DNA of 22,585 nucleotides from Hondaea fermentalgiana (taxonomy: Eukaryota; Sar; Bigyra; Thraustochytrida; Thraustochytriidae), in assembly GCA_014084085.1 (NCBI GenBank), contig NPFB01000037.1, positions 149,208-171,792 of the forward strand. Reading direction: 5' to 3'. The notes beneath the pieces were generated by a model, which made no database searches, was not told the DNA's origin, and saw nothing but the letters and a program-made list of their open reading frames with translations. Below are positions 1 through 8,154 of the stretch, piece by piece (positions within the stretch are counted from its first letter, which is position 1; every line of letters begins with the position of its first letter). The translations under genes and the position numbers were made by a program.

Positions 1-154
1 CATCGCTCTGCCATGGCAGATTTGCTGCCAGTGCCATACGACAAGGCTTACGAGCGCGTGCGAGAGTCTGCGGCCTCGAGCGTGCTGCGGCTGCGACGAC
101 CCGACGGGCGCGGGCGCGGCTGCAGGCAAGGCCGCGGGGCGAGACGTGCAATAA
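1..154 (+). other. Possible 3' tail of an upstream gene (uncertain)
   Basis: Two plus-strand frames are open from the left edge. One, from base 1, begins with plausible coding sequence (MADLLPVPYDKAYERVRE) but becomes arginine/glycine-rich after about 100 bases and stays open to 273. The other, from base 2, ends in an Ala/Gly-rich stretch and a TAA near 152-154. Neither shows a recognisable domain. The segment could be the C-terminal end of a gene lying left of the window or simply GC-rich flank of SDHB. I cannot decide the frame, and I do not recognise the protein. Confidence 0.25.
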
Positions 155-397
155 GGACGGACAGGCCTCTCTCGATCTTAGATAGGGGAGAAGGAGGCCT
201 TTGGAGCTGGAGAGGGAGAGGGAGGGCGAAGATGGCGAGAAGGAGGCCAGGGAAACGGAGACGGAGAGACTGACTGAGTGACTGAGTGACTGACTGTCTG
301 ACGTGCAATGATGTTCATTCGTGCATTCATTCCACGATGATGACGACACCACAGGAACAGTTGCAGCTTGCCGAAAAAGCCTAAAAAAGGAGAGAAG
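155..397 (+). other. 5' flank of SDHB
   Basis: This stretch is purine-rich (GGAGA/GAGGG runs at about 185-270) and then carries a TGAC/TGAG tetranucleotide tract. No TATA box is obvious close to the SDHB start. It probably holds the SDHB promoter and 5' UTR. The short open frames here on both strands have no domain-like composition. Confidence 0.5.
267..302. repeat. TGAC/TGAG tetranucleotide microsatellite
   Basis: About nine consecutive 4-base units of TGAC, TGAG or TGTC occupy this interval, about 100 bases upstream of the SDHB ATG. A related TGGC/TGAC tract occurs at about 4023-4048, upstream of the phosphodiesterase-like gene. Confidence 0.8.
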
Positions 398-1216
398 ATG
401 GCGCTTCGCTTGACGACCGCCCGCGCGGGCCTCATCGCCCGCAAGGCCGGCCCCTCGATGCAGGTCCGTGCCCTCTCGTCGGCCGGCGACCTCAAGGTAG
501 AGAAGAAGGCTGAGAAGATCAAGCACTTCAAGATCTACCGCTACGACCCGGAGAACAAGGCCAAGCCCACCATGGTTGACTTCCCCGTCAACATGAACGA
601 GTGCGGTCCCATGGTTCTGGATGCCCTCATCAAGATCAAGAACGAGCAGGACGCCTCGCTTACCTTCCGCCGCTCGTGCCGCGAGGGTATTTGCGGCAGC
701 TGCGCCATGAACATTGATGGAAGCAACACTCTTGCTTGCCTCGCCCATATCGACGACAAGCCCACCACCGTTATCTACCCTCTTCCCCACATGCACGTCG
801 TCAAGGATCTCGTGCCGGACATGAACAACTTTTACAGGCAGTACGCGTCCATCAAGCCTTGGCTGCACCGCAACGCACCCAACACTGACGGCAAGGAGAA
901 CCTTCAGAGCAAGGAGGACCGCGCCAAGCTCGACGGCATGTACGAGTGCATTCTCTGCGCCTGCTGCTCGACCGCCTGCCCCTCGTACTGGTGGAACTCC
1001 GAAAAGTACCTCGGACCTGCCGTCCTCCAGCAGGCCTTCCGCTGGATCGATGACTCTCGCGACGAGGCTACCAAGGAGCGTCTCGAGGCCCTTGATGATA
1101 CCTTCAAGCTCTTCCGCTGCCACACCATTATGAACTGCAGCAAGACCTGCCCCAAGCACCTCAACCCGGGTAAGGCTATCGCCAAGATCAAGAACCGCGT
1201 CCTCTCGATGCACTGA
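398..1216 (+). CDS. SDHB: Succinate dehydrogenase iron-sulfur subunit, mitochondrial
   Basis: This is the electron-transfer subunit of mitochondrial complex II. It passes electrons from the flavoprotein FAD through three Fe-S clusters to ubiquinone at the inner membrane, in the TCA cycle and respiratory chain. The 272-residue product starts at the first ATG (good context, A at -3 and G at +4) with an Arg/Ala-rich, acid-free presequence. A likely processing site is RALSS at residues 24-28. The [2Fe-2S] ligands are C94, C99, C102 and C114 in CREGICGSC. The C-terminal ferredoxin-like part has [12 protein letters not shown] (C184, C187, C190, C194) followed by YWW near the quinone site, and [13 protein letters not shown] (C241, C247, C251). 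Length and motifs match animal and fungal SDHB closely, and no key residue is missing. The frame is open 10 codons further upstream, to a TTG at 368, but there is no ATG in that extension. Confidence 0.97.
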   Translation: MALRLTTARAGLIARKAGPSMQVRALSSAGDLKVEKKAEKIKHFKIYRYDPENKAKPTMVDFPVNMNECGPMVLDALIKIKNEQDASLTFRRSCREGICGSCAMNIDGSNTLACLAHIDDKPTTVIYPLPHMHVVKDLVPDMNNFYRQYASIKPWLHRNAPNTDGKENLQSKEDRAKLDGMYECILCACCSTACPSYWWNSEKYLGPAVLQQAFRWIDDSRDEATKERLEALDDTFKLFRCHTIMNCSKTCPKHLNPGKAIAKIKNRVLSMH

Positions 1217-1687
1217 TTGATCTCATCTCCCACAATCAACAAACACCCTTATCTCCTTCCTAAACCAGCCCCCTTTCACGTCGGTTGTCTCCACACGATC
1301 ATCTTCATCATCAACAACAACAACCACAACAACATCTACCACAGCCATTCCAACTAGAAGGATGAGCAAGAGTCTGTCGACCGGGGGCTTTTAAAGGCGA
1401 ATCCCGCTCGCCTGCTCTCTCATAAATAACTCTTTCTGTCACGTCCCGGTTTGTTTTCGCCATCGATGAGCGAAAGGGAAAAGAAAACGTCCCTTTGCCT
1501 CCGCTGTCTTGCTCTTGTCCATCCATCGACCGAATGTGTTTTGAGTGCATGCAGCGCAGGATCGCGCAACACGCCAAGCAAGCCAGCGAGCTCCCTGCCA
1601 AATCAACGAAGCTGTCTGCCGCCTGGGATGACACTGCTCTGCCCTGCACTTTATAAACCTTTCTAGACAGTTGAGCACGCAAGACCC
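1217..1687 (+). other. Spacer between SDHB and the SDR gene
   Basis: This 471-base spacer contains a CAACAACAAC-type tract at about 1313-1333, probably in or near the SDHB 3' UTR. Otherwise it is unique sequence leading to a TATA-like element at 1652-1657. Short open frames on both strands are compositionally unlike the real genes. Confidence 0.5.
1652..1657 (+). promoter_or_regulatory. TATA-like box upstream of the SDR gene
   Basis: TATAAA lies 31-36 bases before the SDR ATG at 1688. If it acts as a classical TATA box, transcription would start almost at the ATG and leave a very short 5' UTR. It may equally be a chance AT-rich patch. Confidence 0.4.
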
Positions 1688-2749
1688 ATGTCTTCGTCAA
1701 CAGCAGCATCCGCCGCCGCCACCGCCGCCGCCGCCGCCGCCGCCGTGGAGACGAGCTCCTGGTGGGCGGGTTGGCTCGCCGGCATCGCTTGCGCCGCGGT
1801 GGCCATTCTCGCCGCTCTCGCCACTCTGACCTGGGTGGCAGGTGGCACAAGCGGGCTCGCAGGCGTAGGCCCCAGCAAACCCTTCCGTCTCCACGGACGC
1901 GATGCCGTGATCACGGGCGGAGCGTCCGGAATTGGCTTGCAGCTGGCCAAACGTCTCGTTGACGCTGGCGTCTTCGTCCACCTTGTTGACATCGATGAGG
2001 ACGCCCTCGAACGTGCTGCGCGGGAAATAGGCGAACAGCACGCCGCAACGCAAGCTCAACGACCCGAACAAGTCTGTGAGACACACCTTTGTGACGTGGC
2101 AGACCCCGAGGCCTTTCCACGCGTCCTCAAAGACCGTGTCCAGGTCTCGGCACGCAGACGTGGTCGACACGTTTCTCTGCTCATTAACAATGCAGGCGTA
2201 GTCTCAGGCAAAGCCTGGGAAGACTTGTCTGCCACAGAGTTTGAGCGCACCGTACGCGTTGGTGCCATTGCGCATTTCGCCGCTCTTAAAACCCTCTTGC
2301 CAGATATGGTGGCTCACGCCGATGGCGCCGTCATCACGGTCTCTTCCCTCATGGGACTTTTGCCTGGAGCACAGCTCGCCGACTACTGCGCTGCCAAACA
2401 CGCCGCTGTCGGCCTGCACGAGGCAATGCGTCTCGAGGTTAAGGATGTGGTTCACTTCCTCCTCGTCTGCCCGTACCTTGTCGACACACCCATGTTCCAA
2501 GGCGCTTTCGAGGCCCCTAACCTATGGCTTGTGCGAAAGCTCTTCCCACCTCTACGCGCAGGCGCCGTTGCAGACAGCATACTTGGAGCTCTATGCCAGC
2601 GTCAGTACACCCTTATTTTGCCTCGGGTCCTCGCGCTTGCACCCTTCTTGGCTAAACTTTTGCCCGTCAAACTTTATGAGACCGGTCTCACATGGATGGG
2701 GGCACGCGACGGCATGCGAACCGCCCGAATTTGCACTTCCAAGTCATGA
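1688..2749 (+). CDS. Membrane-anchored short-chain dehydrogenase/reductase, SDR16C-like
   Basis: The 353-residue product is an NAD(P)-dependent oxidoreductase of the classical SDR fold. After a poly-Ala N-terminus (residues 7-19) comes a single hydrophobic anchor at about 24-50, suggesting an ER or lipid-droplet membrane enzyme. The dinucleotide-binding motif TGGASGIG is at 76-83. An acidic residue at the end of beta-2 (D101 in HLVDID) favours NAD. NNAG is at 167-170, and the catalytic set is S220 with YCAAK (Y233, K237). The C-terminal part (CPYLVDTPMFQG, a hydrophobic LILPRVLALAPFLAKLLP, then MGARDGM) resembles the SDR16C group: retinol dehydrogenase 10, epidermal retinol dehydrogenase and HSD17B11/13. 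The substrate is likely a lipophilic alcohol or ketone; retinol, sterol or fatty substrates cannot be separated from sequence. The ATG has a weak context (C at -3), but the next in-frame ATG comes only after the cofactor motif. Confidence 0.9.
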   Translation: MSSSTAASAAATAAAAAAAVETSSWWAGWLAGIACAAVAILAALATLTWVAGGTSGLAGVGPSKPFRLHGRDAVITGGASGIGLQLAKRLVDAGVFVHLVDIDEDALERAAREIGEQHAATQAQRPEQVCETHLCDVADPEAFPRVLKDRVQVSARRRGRHVSLLINNAGVVSGKAWEDLSATEFERTVRVGAIAHFAALKTLLPDMVAHADGAVITVSSLMGLLPGAQLADYCAAKHAAVGLHEAMRLEVKDVVHFLLVCPYLVDTPMFQGAFEAPNLWLVRKLFPPLRAGAVADSILGALCQRQYTLILPRVLALAPFLAKLLPVKLYETGLTWMGARDGMRTARICTSKS

Positions 2750-2837
2750 TCAAATTATACCAAGGCCAAGACCTAGCTGCGAAGGCCGAAAGGCCGAATG
2801 CAGCACAGTCGCGGAGCAGTTTCAAGTGTTCATTGGT

Positions 2838-2881
2838 GGCAAACCCACCAAGTTTCCCTTGCCTCGGTTGGTGGGGTTTTA
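2838..2881 (+). other. Inverted repeat (potential 3' UTR hairpin) after the SDR gene
   Basis: AAACCCACCAA is followed about 18 bases later by TTGGTGGGGTTTT, its reverse complement apart from one extra G. An RNA copy would form a stem of about 11 base pairs roughly 90 bases downstream of the SDR stop. Its function is unknown; a 3'-end or stability element is possible. Confidence 0.5.
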
Positions 2882-3230
2882 CAGTATGCAAATGAGTAAC
2901 TCCTCTCTGCGAGCCTTGCCTCTTGCGTTTTGTGCCAAAGTCGAACAGGACACCGATAATGCCGCTCGCTCGCTCGCCACGCTACGCTCATGTCTTGGTG
3001 GTGCGAGGACACCGAATCGGTTAGGGCGGGTGGGTGGAAGGTTTTATCTTTTCACTTTCTTCTTTTCTAACTCCACGACTTTCATTTCAAATTTCGTACA
3101 AAGCGGACGCAGAAAGCTTCGACGCTAGTGGCAGCGTCCCCGTCCTGATTCTAGGCCCAGACCGCCTTTTATTACCCTTCATTTTTTAATCTAGAAACAC
3201 AGTACTACCAGCAGCAGCAGCAAGTCCTAG

Positions 3231-3267
3231 TTCGAGTCACTCGAAAACTCAACGGCTAGGATCCGTT
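3231..3267. repeat. Cluster of short palindromes
   Basis: TTCGAGT-C-ACTCGAA (3231-3245) is an odd-length palindrome with 7-base arms. It is followed at about 3251-3267 by AACGG...CCGTT, overlapping a GGCTA...TAGCC pair. Two copies of AACTTGAAG lie just downstream at 3274-3282 and 3302-3310. Such clusters can be protein-binding sites, but no known motif is recognised. Confidence 0.45.
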
Positions 3268-3330
3268 AGCCCTAACTTGAAGTAGTAATTTATTCCTCGT
3301 CAACTTGAAGGGTCGACTAAGGGTAGCTAG

Positions 3331-3356
3331 CTGGCTGCAGCTGGCTGCAGCTGCAG
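3331..3356. repeat. CTGGCTGCAG tandem duplication
   Basis: Two exact tandem copies of the 10-mer CTGGCTGCAG are followed by CTGCAG. The array is itself rich in PstI-type palindromes. Confidence 0.7.
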
Positions 3357-4235
3357 ATTTTAGTGAGACAGAGTATGCTCGGCTTAGATTGCTTGAGCGA
3401 TTCGTACTATTTCAATGCCGCCATGTCTCGCATTCTTAAGCGCCGACGCGGCAAGAAATCTTGCGCGTGGTGCTCTCGACTCTTCAGCACCTAGCTGTAG
3501 CTGCTCCCTGTACCGATTTTCGACATTGTGAGGCCAGTACGGAAGAACCACAGCCCCCATCTCTCTATCCGAGTGAGGCCATCCCAACTGTCGTCCAGCT
3601 GTGCACCTATGACCGTGCAATCACCGTCCGATTTACCCCCCTCTCAACCAAAGCTTGGCGAGACTGCGACGACTTTGCTCTGGCTGGGTACAGTCAGAGC
3701 TGACAAATGTGCTTCCAAGGGGTAGCTAGCATGAAACTGGCAGAGGAAGTTGCCTAACCTCAAACTCCCCGCTGCGGCCGCCGTCCGGAGTCCGCCAAGC
3801 GCCGTAACGGCACTTGCGTCCTTGCTCACCTTGGTCTGAGCTTGGAAGGGAGCAGCACGCACCTTTGCCATTAATAATAGTGGTGCGCTTCTCCTTTCGG
3901 ACTGTGAAAAGGTGTCCAGCTCGAGGGGTGCGCGCAGTGCCAGTAAACCCCAACCAAGGGTGCGCGCGCTCAGCAGCAAACGAGCTCTGGCAACAGCTTT
4001 GCCAAGCTCGTGCTGGCTGCTTAGCTGGCTGGCTGACTGACTGGCTGCTCGCTTGCCCACCTGTCGAGCTGACTGTTGCAGCGCAAACGCAATAGCAGAG
4101 TTGAGAGCGCTGCGTTTTCACGTAGCAGAAACTAGCAGTTGAGAGCGCGACGAGCGTCAAAAGGCAAGACAAGCAAAGAGAGCTTTCGTCTGTCGGAATA
4201 TTGGATTTCTACTTCCTCCTCGGTTCCAAGCCAAG

Positions 4236-7200
4236 ATGGCCGAAGCCAATGAGGAGGGCGCTGTCGTCACTGACACCAGCAAAAGCTTCAATAGCGTCTC
4301 CGATCGAGAGTCGCCCAAGCGCCCGGACTCTATTTGTACACATCGCACGAGCTCACCGAGTCTTCCCGAGGGCAGCACGCCAAAAACGGCTGCATCACTT
4401 TTCGATTCAGGCGTCTTTAGCTGCCTTGAATCAGAAAACGAGGAATTGAGAAAACGAATAGGTTTCCTCGAAAGCAAACTACTCGAACTGGGCGTGGACA
4501 TTGATACTTACACCGGCCCGAGTGGCGCTGAAGACCTGAACTCTGTCAATTCTGTGCCGAGCAAGGCAAGCAATAACTCAGGAGTCTCAAACGAAAACTC
4601 TTCAATCTATCGACTCAGCCATTTTGGCTCGAGGAATTTTTCCCAAGGTATCGTTCGGACGCACAGCAGTGCCACACGACCCGTGCGGCGCACCACCGGA
4701 AACCCCGACGCATCAGGGAAAAGTGAGGCGAGCACTCCGACTTCTCCTAAAAGTATTTCCAGCAAAGGAAAGGAAGGTGGCGGTGACGATGATTTTGTGA
4801 GTAATAGCAGCCTTCTAGAAGGTTTCCAGCACCGGCGCTCCACCATGCGCCAAGAACGTACCATGGAGCGGCAAGCCTCGCTTCGCTTGAAACTCGAGCA
4901 AGAACAAAGCGCCGCAAAAGTCGAAGAGTCCAAGGATGATGAGAAGGTGCAAGACACAGGCAGCGACCAGAATGCCACTACGATTCCTGCTTCCTCTGTA
5001 CCATCCCATAACGCGCCTGTGGACGAAAAAACAGCTCGATCAAAAGGAAATGGTTCGGACAAGCTTGGCAGTTCGCGGGACAATATCACGCCATTGGAGA
5101 AATCTGACAAGTCTGCGCCAATCAATGAAGCCCAGAAGTCAAAGCAACAAGCTTTTCAGCCACAAAATCTGCCCGTGGACGCACGGCAGGGCCCAATCCT
5201 GTCCATGACAGCACTTGAATTCGCCGCAAAAGCAAGCGTTCCGGTGAACCAGTTACCTCGCGGGGGAGTACATGTACAGACGAGTAAAGGTGCAATCCAG
5301 TTCGGCATTCCCCCGGAGACGATCAAGGACTGCATGAAGCTTGGTCTTGAAGTTCCACAATGTTACATTGTGCCCAAGGATCGCTTCAGCCTTCGCTATG
5401 GCGTGAACATGTGCGAGATCGAGTTCCCCGTATACTTTAACTTCTTTATTAAACAAGCGCGCATGCAGCTCGTCGCACCAGCGCCTGTTGCCAAGATTGT
5501 GAGAGATATCCTCGTCGAGACACTTGAGGGCCCAGCCGAGCACAACTTTTACGTTGACCAAGAGTACGCGCAGCAGGCTCCTCTGGCGGGACGGTACTCT
5601 TTTGCGGCGAGGCCTGATCATATTAAAGAGATCAACTTCTTCAAGGAGCCACGCGACGGCCGCGCCATCTCCGCCGATACCGCTCTCGGATTTATCCACT
5701 TTTTGCCCTTCCAGGACCAGCGTGACAAGATGTCTGACGCAGCGGTTCAGATTGCCCTGACCGCCGGTTTAGCAAGCGCTCCAAGGTCCCCACGGAATAG
5801 CCTCACCGCATCGCAACGCTGCTTATACACAGGCTGCCTTCAAGGCCCTGCGGAACAAGCAGGTGGTGGGCAGCCGCAGAATGCCCAGTCGCAGGGCGAC
5901 AGTGATGATGAAAGCGACAAATTTGAGCCAAAGGCTCTTGAGGAGGCATTCGGTGGTGAAGAAGATGGCCGCAAAGAGACCAGCATGCCGCGCCAGACCC
6001 CTATCATGGTCGCCGTCTTTGATAACGGTCTCGAGATCATCGACACAGATGATGAATATGTTGTGCTTGACGACGGTGTCGAGATTGCGCGCATGAAAAC
6101 CTTTTTGGGCTCCTGGACCCCTCCTAAGGAGCTCTCGGCGCCACCCACAACGCGCACGGTCATGACCCCTCCAGCTTTTGGTGTTACCGTGCTCGGCTCC
6201 TCGCACGGCTTCGATGCCCAGGGAAGCACATCTGGCTTTGTGCTGTGGATCAACCGCAAGGGCATCATGGTCGATCCACCTCCAAACGCTACGGAATTCC
6301 TGCAAGAAGCAGGCATCGTCCCTGGAATGATTAACGGCATTATTCTCACCCATTGTCACGCCGATCATGACGCCGGAACCTTTCAAAAGATTCTAAAAGA
6401 GGGCAAAACAACGCTTATCACGACGCGAACCATTTATGACTCCTTTATTCGCAAGTACGCTCTCATCAGTGGATTTGGAGAGCCCTTTTTGCAAATGCTC
6501 TTCGAGCATCGTCTTGTAAAGATTGGCGAGGACGTCCACTGGGGCGGTGGCACTCTTCGCTTCTTTTACAGCCTTCACGCGCTTCCCTGCATAGGTTTTG
6601 AGGCCATGGTTGCTGGCAAGCGCTTTGTCTATTCTGCAGACACATTTTACGAACCGGAGGGTTTGCGCAAGCTGAGAGATCAGAATTATCTCTCGCACGC
6701 CCGCTGCGATGCTCTTGTCAACTTCCCCTGGGACTGTGACGTGATTTTTCACGAAGCGGGAATCCCGCCAATCCACACTCCGCTAACGGCCTTGCAGGAA
6801 CTACCTGAAGATGTGCGCAGCCGCCTTTATATTATTCACATTGCCGAAAAGAATGCAGAGAACTCGGGGCTTCGACTCGCGCGCGCTGGGGTCCAACATA
6901 CCATCGTAATTCCGACACCAACATACGAGCACGCCACGTCTGCGGCGATTCTGCAGCTCTTGAGGTCCACCGACATCTTTCGACACTTTTCCATCACGCA
7001 AGCCAGTGACTTGCTGCAGCTTTGCAAGTGTAAAACCTACAAGACGGGCGAATACGTTTGTCGAACGGGAGACATTGGCGATCACTTTTATGTCATTCTT
7101 TCCGGGTTTTGCAAGGTCCAGTTCTCCTCGCGAGAGGACCAAGACTTGGGTAATGACCTGCACAAGGACCAGCGCAACGACGCCAAGGCTGGCCAGACGC

Positions 7201-7994
7201 TCAAGCTGAAAGCACACTCCTTTGGTCGAAAGGGAAGCGGGCACTCTGCGCTGTCTGCTGTCTTGTCCTCGATGGGATCCAGCACGCAGAGTGCAGATTG
7301 GAATATGGATGACGCCGACGAGATCGATCAGCATCAGACCAAAGAGTTTGGGCCCGGCGACTACTTTGGGGAGCTTGCTCTACTTTCAGGAGATCGCAGG
7401 CGGTCCGCAGACATTGTAGCAAGTACCGAAATGACTCTCATTGAGCTCGACGCCCATGCGTTTCGGTATCTGCTCGACACGACGCCAGGTCTCGAGTATC
7501 GTATGGAGAGATTGTCAAGAATTAGGTGTAGTCTGAGCTGGAAAGCCATCGGAGCAAACTCTGTGCTCTCTCGCCTTGGGTCCAAGCAACGCTCGCAGCT
7601 CCAGTCCGTGTTGCAAGTCCAGCATGCGGTAGCTGGCACGAAGTTGTGGACAAAGAATCAGCCAACAACTTGCGCTTACCTACTGGCAGGAGGCAAAGTT
7701 GACGTAATGGAGCTCCGCGATAGTATTGATGAGCCCTTTCGCGCAGGCACATTTTTTTGCAATATTGCCAGTCTCATGAGCATTCGTCAAGCGCACCAGT
7801 CTGGCTCAAGCTCGCTGAAGTCCGCCGGTGCCTTGCGCGCGAAAGGAAGGTCAAAGATCGTTCCGTCCCGCATTTCTCTGATTGCGAAGACCGATGTTGA
7901 CCTGTACTTTATTGAGGTCGATGACATTCTCGATTTCCTCGATCACAATCCTGGCGTTCTTATCAACCTCATCGACTCTGTCGTGTTGGAGTAG
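4236..7994 (+). CDS. Metallo-beta-lactamase-fold phosphodiesterase with two cyclic nucleotide-binding domains (Dictyostelium GbpA/GbpB-like)
   Basis: The 1252-residue protein has the domain order of the Dictyostelium cyclic-nucleotide-stimulated phosphodiesterases GbpA/PdeD and GbpB/PdeE: metal-dependent hydrolase, then two cNMP-binding domains. Residues 1-320 are mostly disordered, with a leucine-rich coiled coil at about 62-90. Residues about 325-500 form a conserved-looking segment (FGIPPETIKD at 356-365) of unknown role. The lactamase fold starts near 650. Its metal ligands are visible: H706, H708, D710 and H711 in HCHADH, then H781, D802 and H868. The first cNMP domain begins near 913 and has the phosphate-binding cassette FGELALLSGD (1044-1053) followed by RRRSA, but it carries a polar insertion of about 75 residues at 965-1040. 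The second (about 1105-1250) lacks the cassette. The likely role is cytosolic hydrolysis of cGMP or cAMP with feedback binding; the nucleotide cannot be assigned. The ATG context (AAG before, G after) is strong. Confidence 0.85.
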   Translation: MAEANEEGAVVTDTSKSFNSVSDRESPKRPDSICTHRTSSPSLPEGSTPKTAASLFDSGVFSCLESENEELRKRIGFLESKLLELGVDIDTYTGPSGAEDLNSVNSVPSKASNNSGVSNENSSIYRLSHFGSRNFSQGIVRTHSSATRPVRRTTGNPDASGKSEASTPTSPKSISSKGKEGGGDDDFVSNSSLLEGFQHRRSTMRQERTMERQASLRLKLEQEQSAAKVEESKDDEKVQDTGSDQNATTIPASSVPSHNAPVDEKTARSKGNGSDKLGSSRDNITPLEKSDKSAPINEAQKSKQQAFQPQNLPVDARQGPILSMTALEFAAKASVPVNQLPRGGVHVQTSKGAIQFGIPPETIKDCMKLGLEVPQCYIVPKDRFSLRYGVNMCEIEFPVYFNFFIKQARMQLVAPAPVAKIVRDILVETLEGPAEHNFYVDQEYAQQAPLAGRYSFAARPDHIKEINFFKEPRDGRAISADTALGFIHFLPFQDQRDKMSDAAVQIALTAGLASAPRSPRNSLTASQRCLYTGCLQGPAEQAGGGQPQNAQSQGDSDDESDKFEPKALEEAFGGEEDGRKETSMPRQTPIMVAVFDNGLEIIDTDDEYVVLDDGVEIARMKTFLGSWTPPKELSAPPTTRTVMTPPAFGVTVLGSSHGFDAQGSTSGFVLWINRKGIMVDPPPNATEFLQEAGIVPGMINGIILTHCHADHDAGTFQKILKEGKTTLITTRTIYDSFIRKYALISGFGEPFLQMLFEHRLVKIGEDVHWGGGTLRFFYSLHALPCIGFEAMVAGKRFVYSADTFYEPEGLRKLRDQNYLSHARCDALVNFPWDCDVIFHEAGIPPIHTPLTALQELPEDVRSRLYIIHIAEKNAENSGLRLARAGVQHTIVIPTPTYEHATSAAILQLLRSTDIFRHFSITQASDLLQLCKCKTYKTGEYVCRTGDIGDHFYVILSGFCKVQFSSREDQDLGNDLHKDQRNDAKAGQTLKLKAHSFGRKGSGHSALSAVLSSMGSSTQSADWNMDDADEIDQHQTKEFGPGDYFGELALLSGDRRRSADIVASTEMTLIELDAHAFRYLLDTTPGLEYRMERLSRIRCSLSWKAIGANSVLSRLGSKQRSQLQSVLQVQHAVAGTKLWTKNQPTTCAYLLAGGKVDVMELRDSIDEPFRAGTFFCNIASLMSIRQAHQSGSSSLKSAGALRAKGRSKIVPSRISLIAKTDVDLYFIEVDDILDFLDHNPGVLINLIDSVVLE

Positions 7995-8154
7995 CCGACA
8001 TTTTTGTTTATTTTATGAATATCGACCCTTTTGATAAAACATTCTCCCTGGCCCGAGTAAGAGGAGAAGAGGGGCGCGGGGTGAAGAAAGATAACGAGAG
8101 AGTAAGCATCGGACGTCTCAGAAAGAAGATCTTTCTTAAAAAATTGTTGAGCAA
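7995..8154. other. Convergent 3' spacer
   Basis: These 160 bases separate the stop codons of the phosphodiesterase-like gene and the sulfotransferase gene. They must hold both 3' UTR ends. They are AT-richer than the neighbouring coding sequence, with no other feature seen. Confidence 0.6.

Larger units (their letters stand above)
2750..4235 (+). other. Long intergenic region with repeats and palindromes
   Basis: No convincing gene lies in these 1.49 kb. Open frames of up to 148 codons occur on the minus strand (3644-4060 and 3726-4172), but they overlap each other, are rich in Ser/Gln/Cys and show no domain. Recognisable contents are a hairpin near 2838-2881, a palindrome cluster near 3231-3267, a CTGGCTGCAG tandem at 3331-3356, a TGGC/TGAC tract at about 4023-4048, and a direct repeat of TTGAGAGCGC at about 4101 and 4139. 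The 5' part is presumably the SDR 3' UTR. The last few hundred bases are the promoter and leader of the phosphodiesterase-like gene. No tRNA was found by eye. Confidence 0.55.

Noticed and set aside
2241..3128. Plus-strand 295-codon frame overlapping the SDR gene
   Set aside because: It is a shifted frame of the SDR gene that happens to run on into the 3' flank. The SDR motifs are all in the other frame.
3225..3250. TTCGAGTC as a tRNA T-loop
   Set aside because: The flanking bases do not form a T stem, and no anticodon or acceptor arms could be found. It is a plain palindrome.
3644..4172. Two overlapping minus-strand frames of 138 and 148 codons
   Set aside because: They overlap each other in different frames, have Ser/Gln/Cys-rich noise-like sequence, and sit over the phosphodiesterase promoter.
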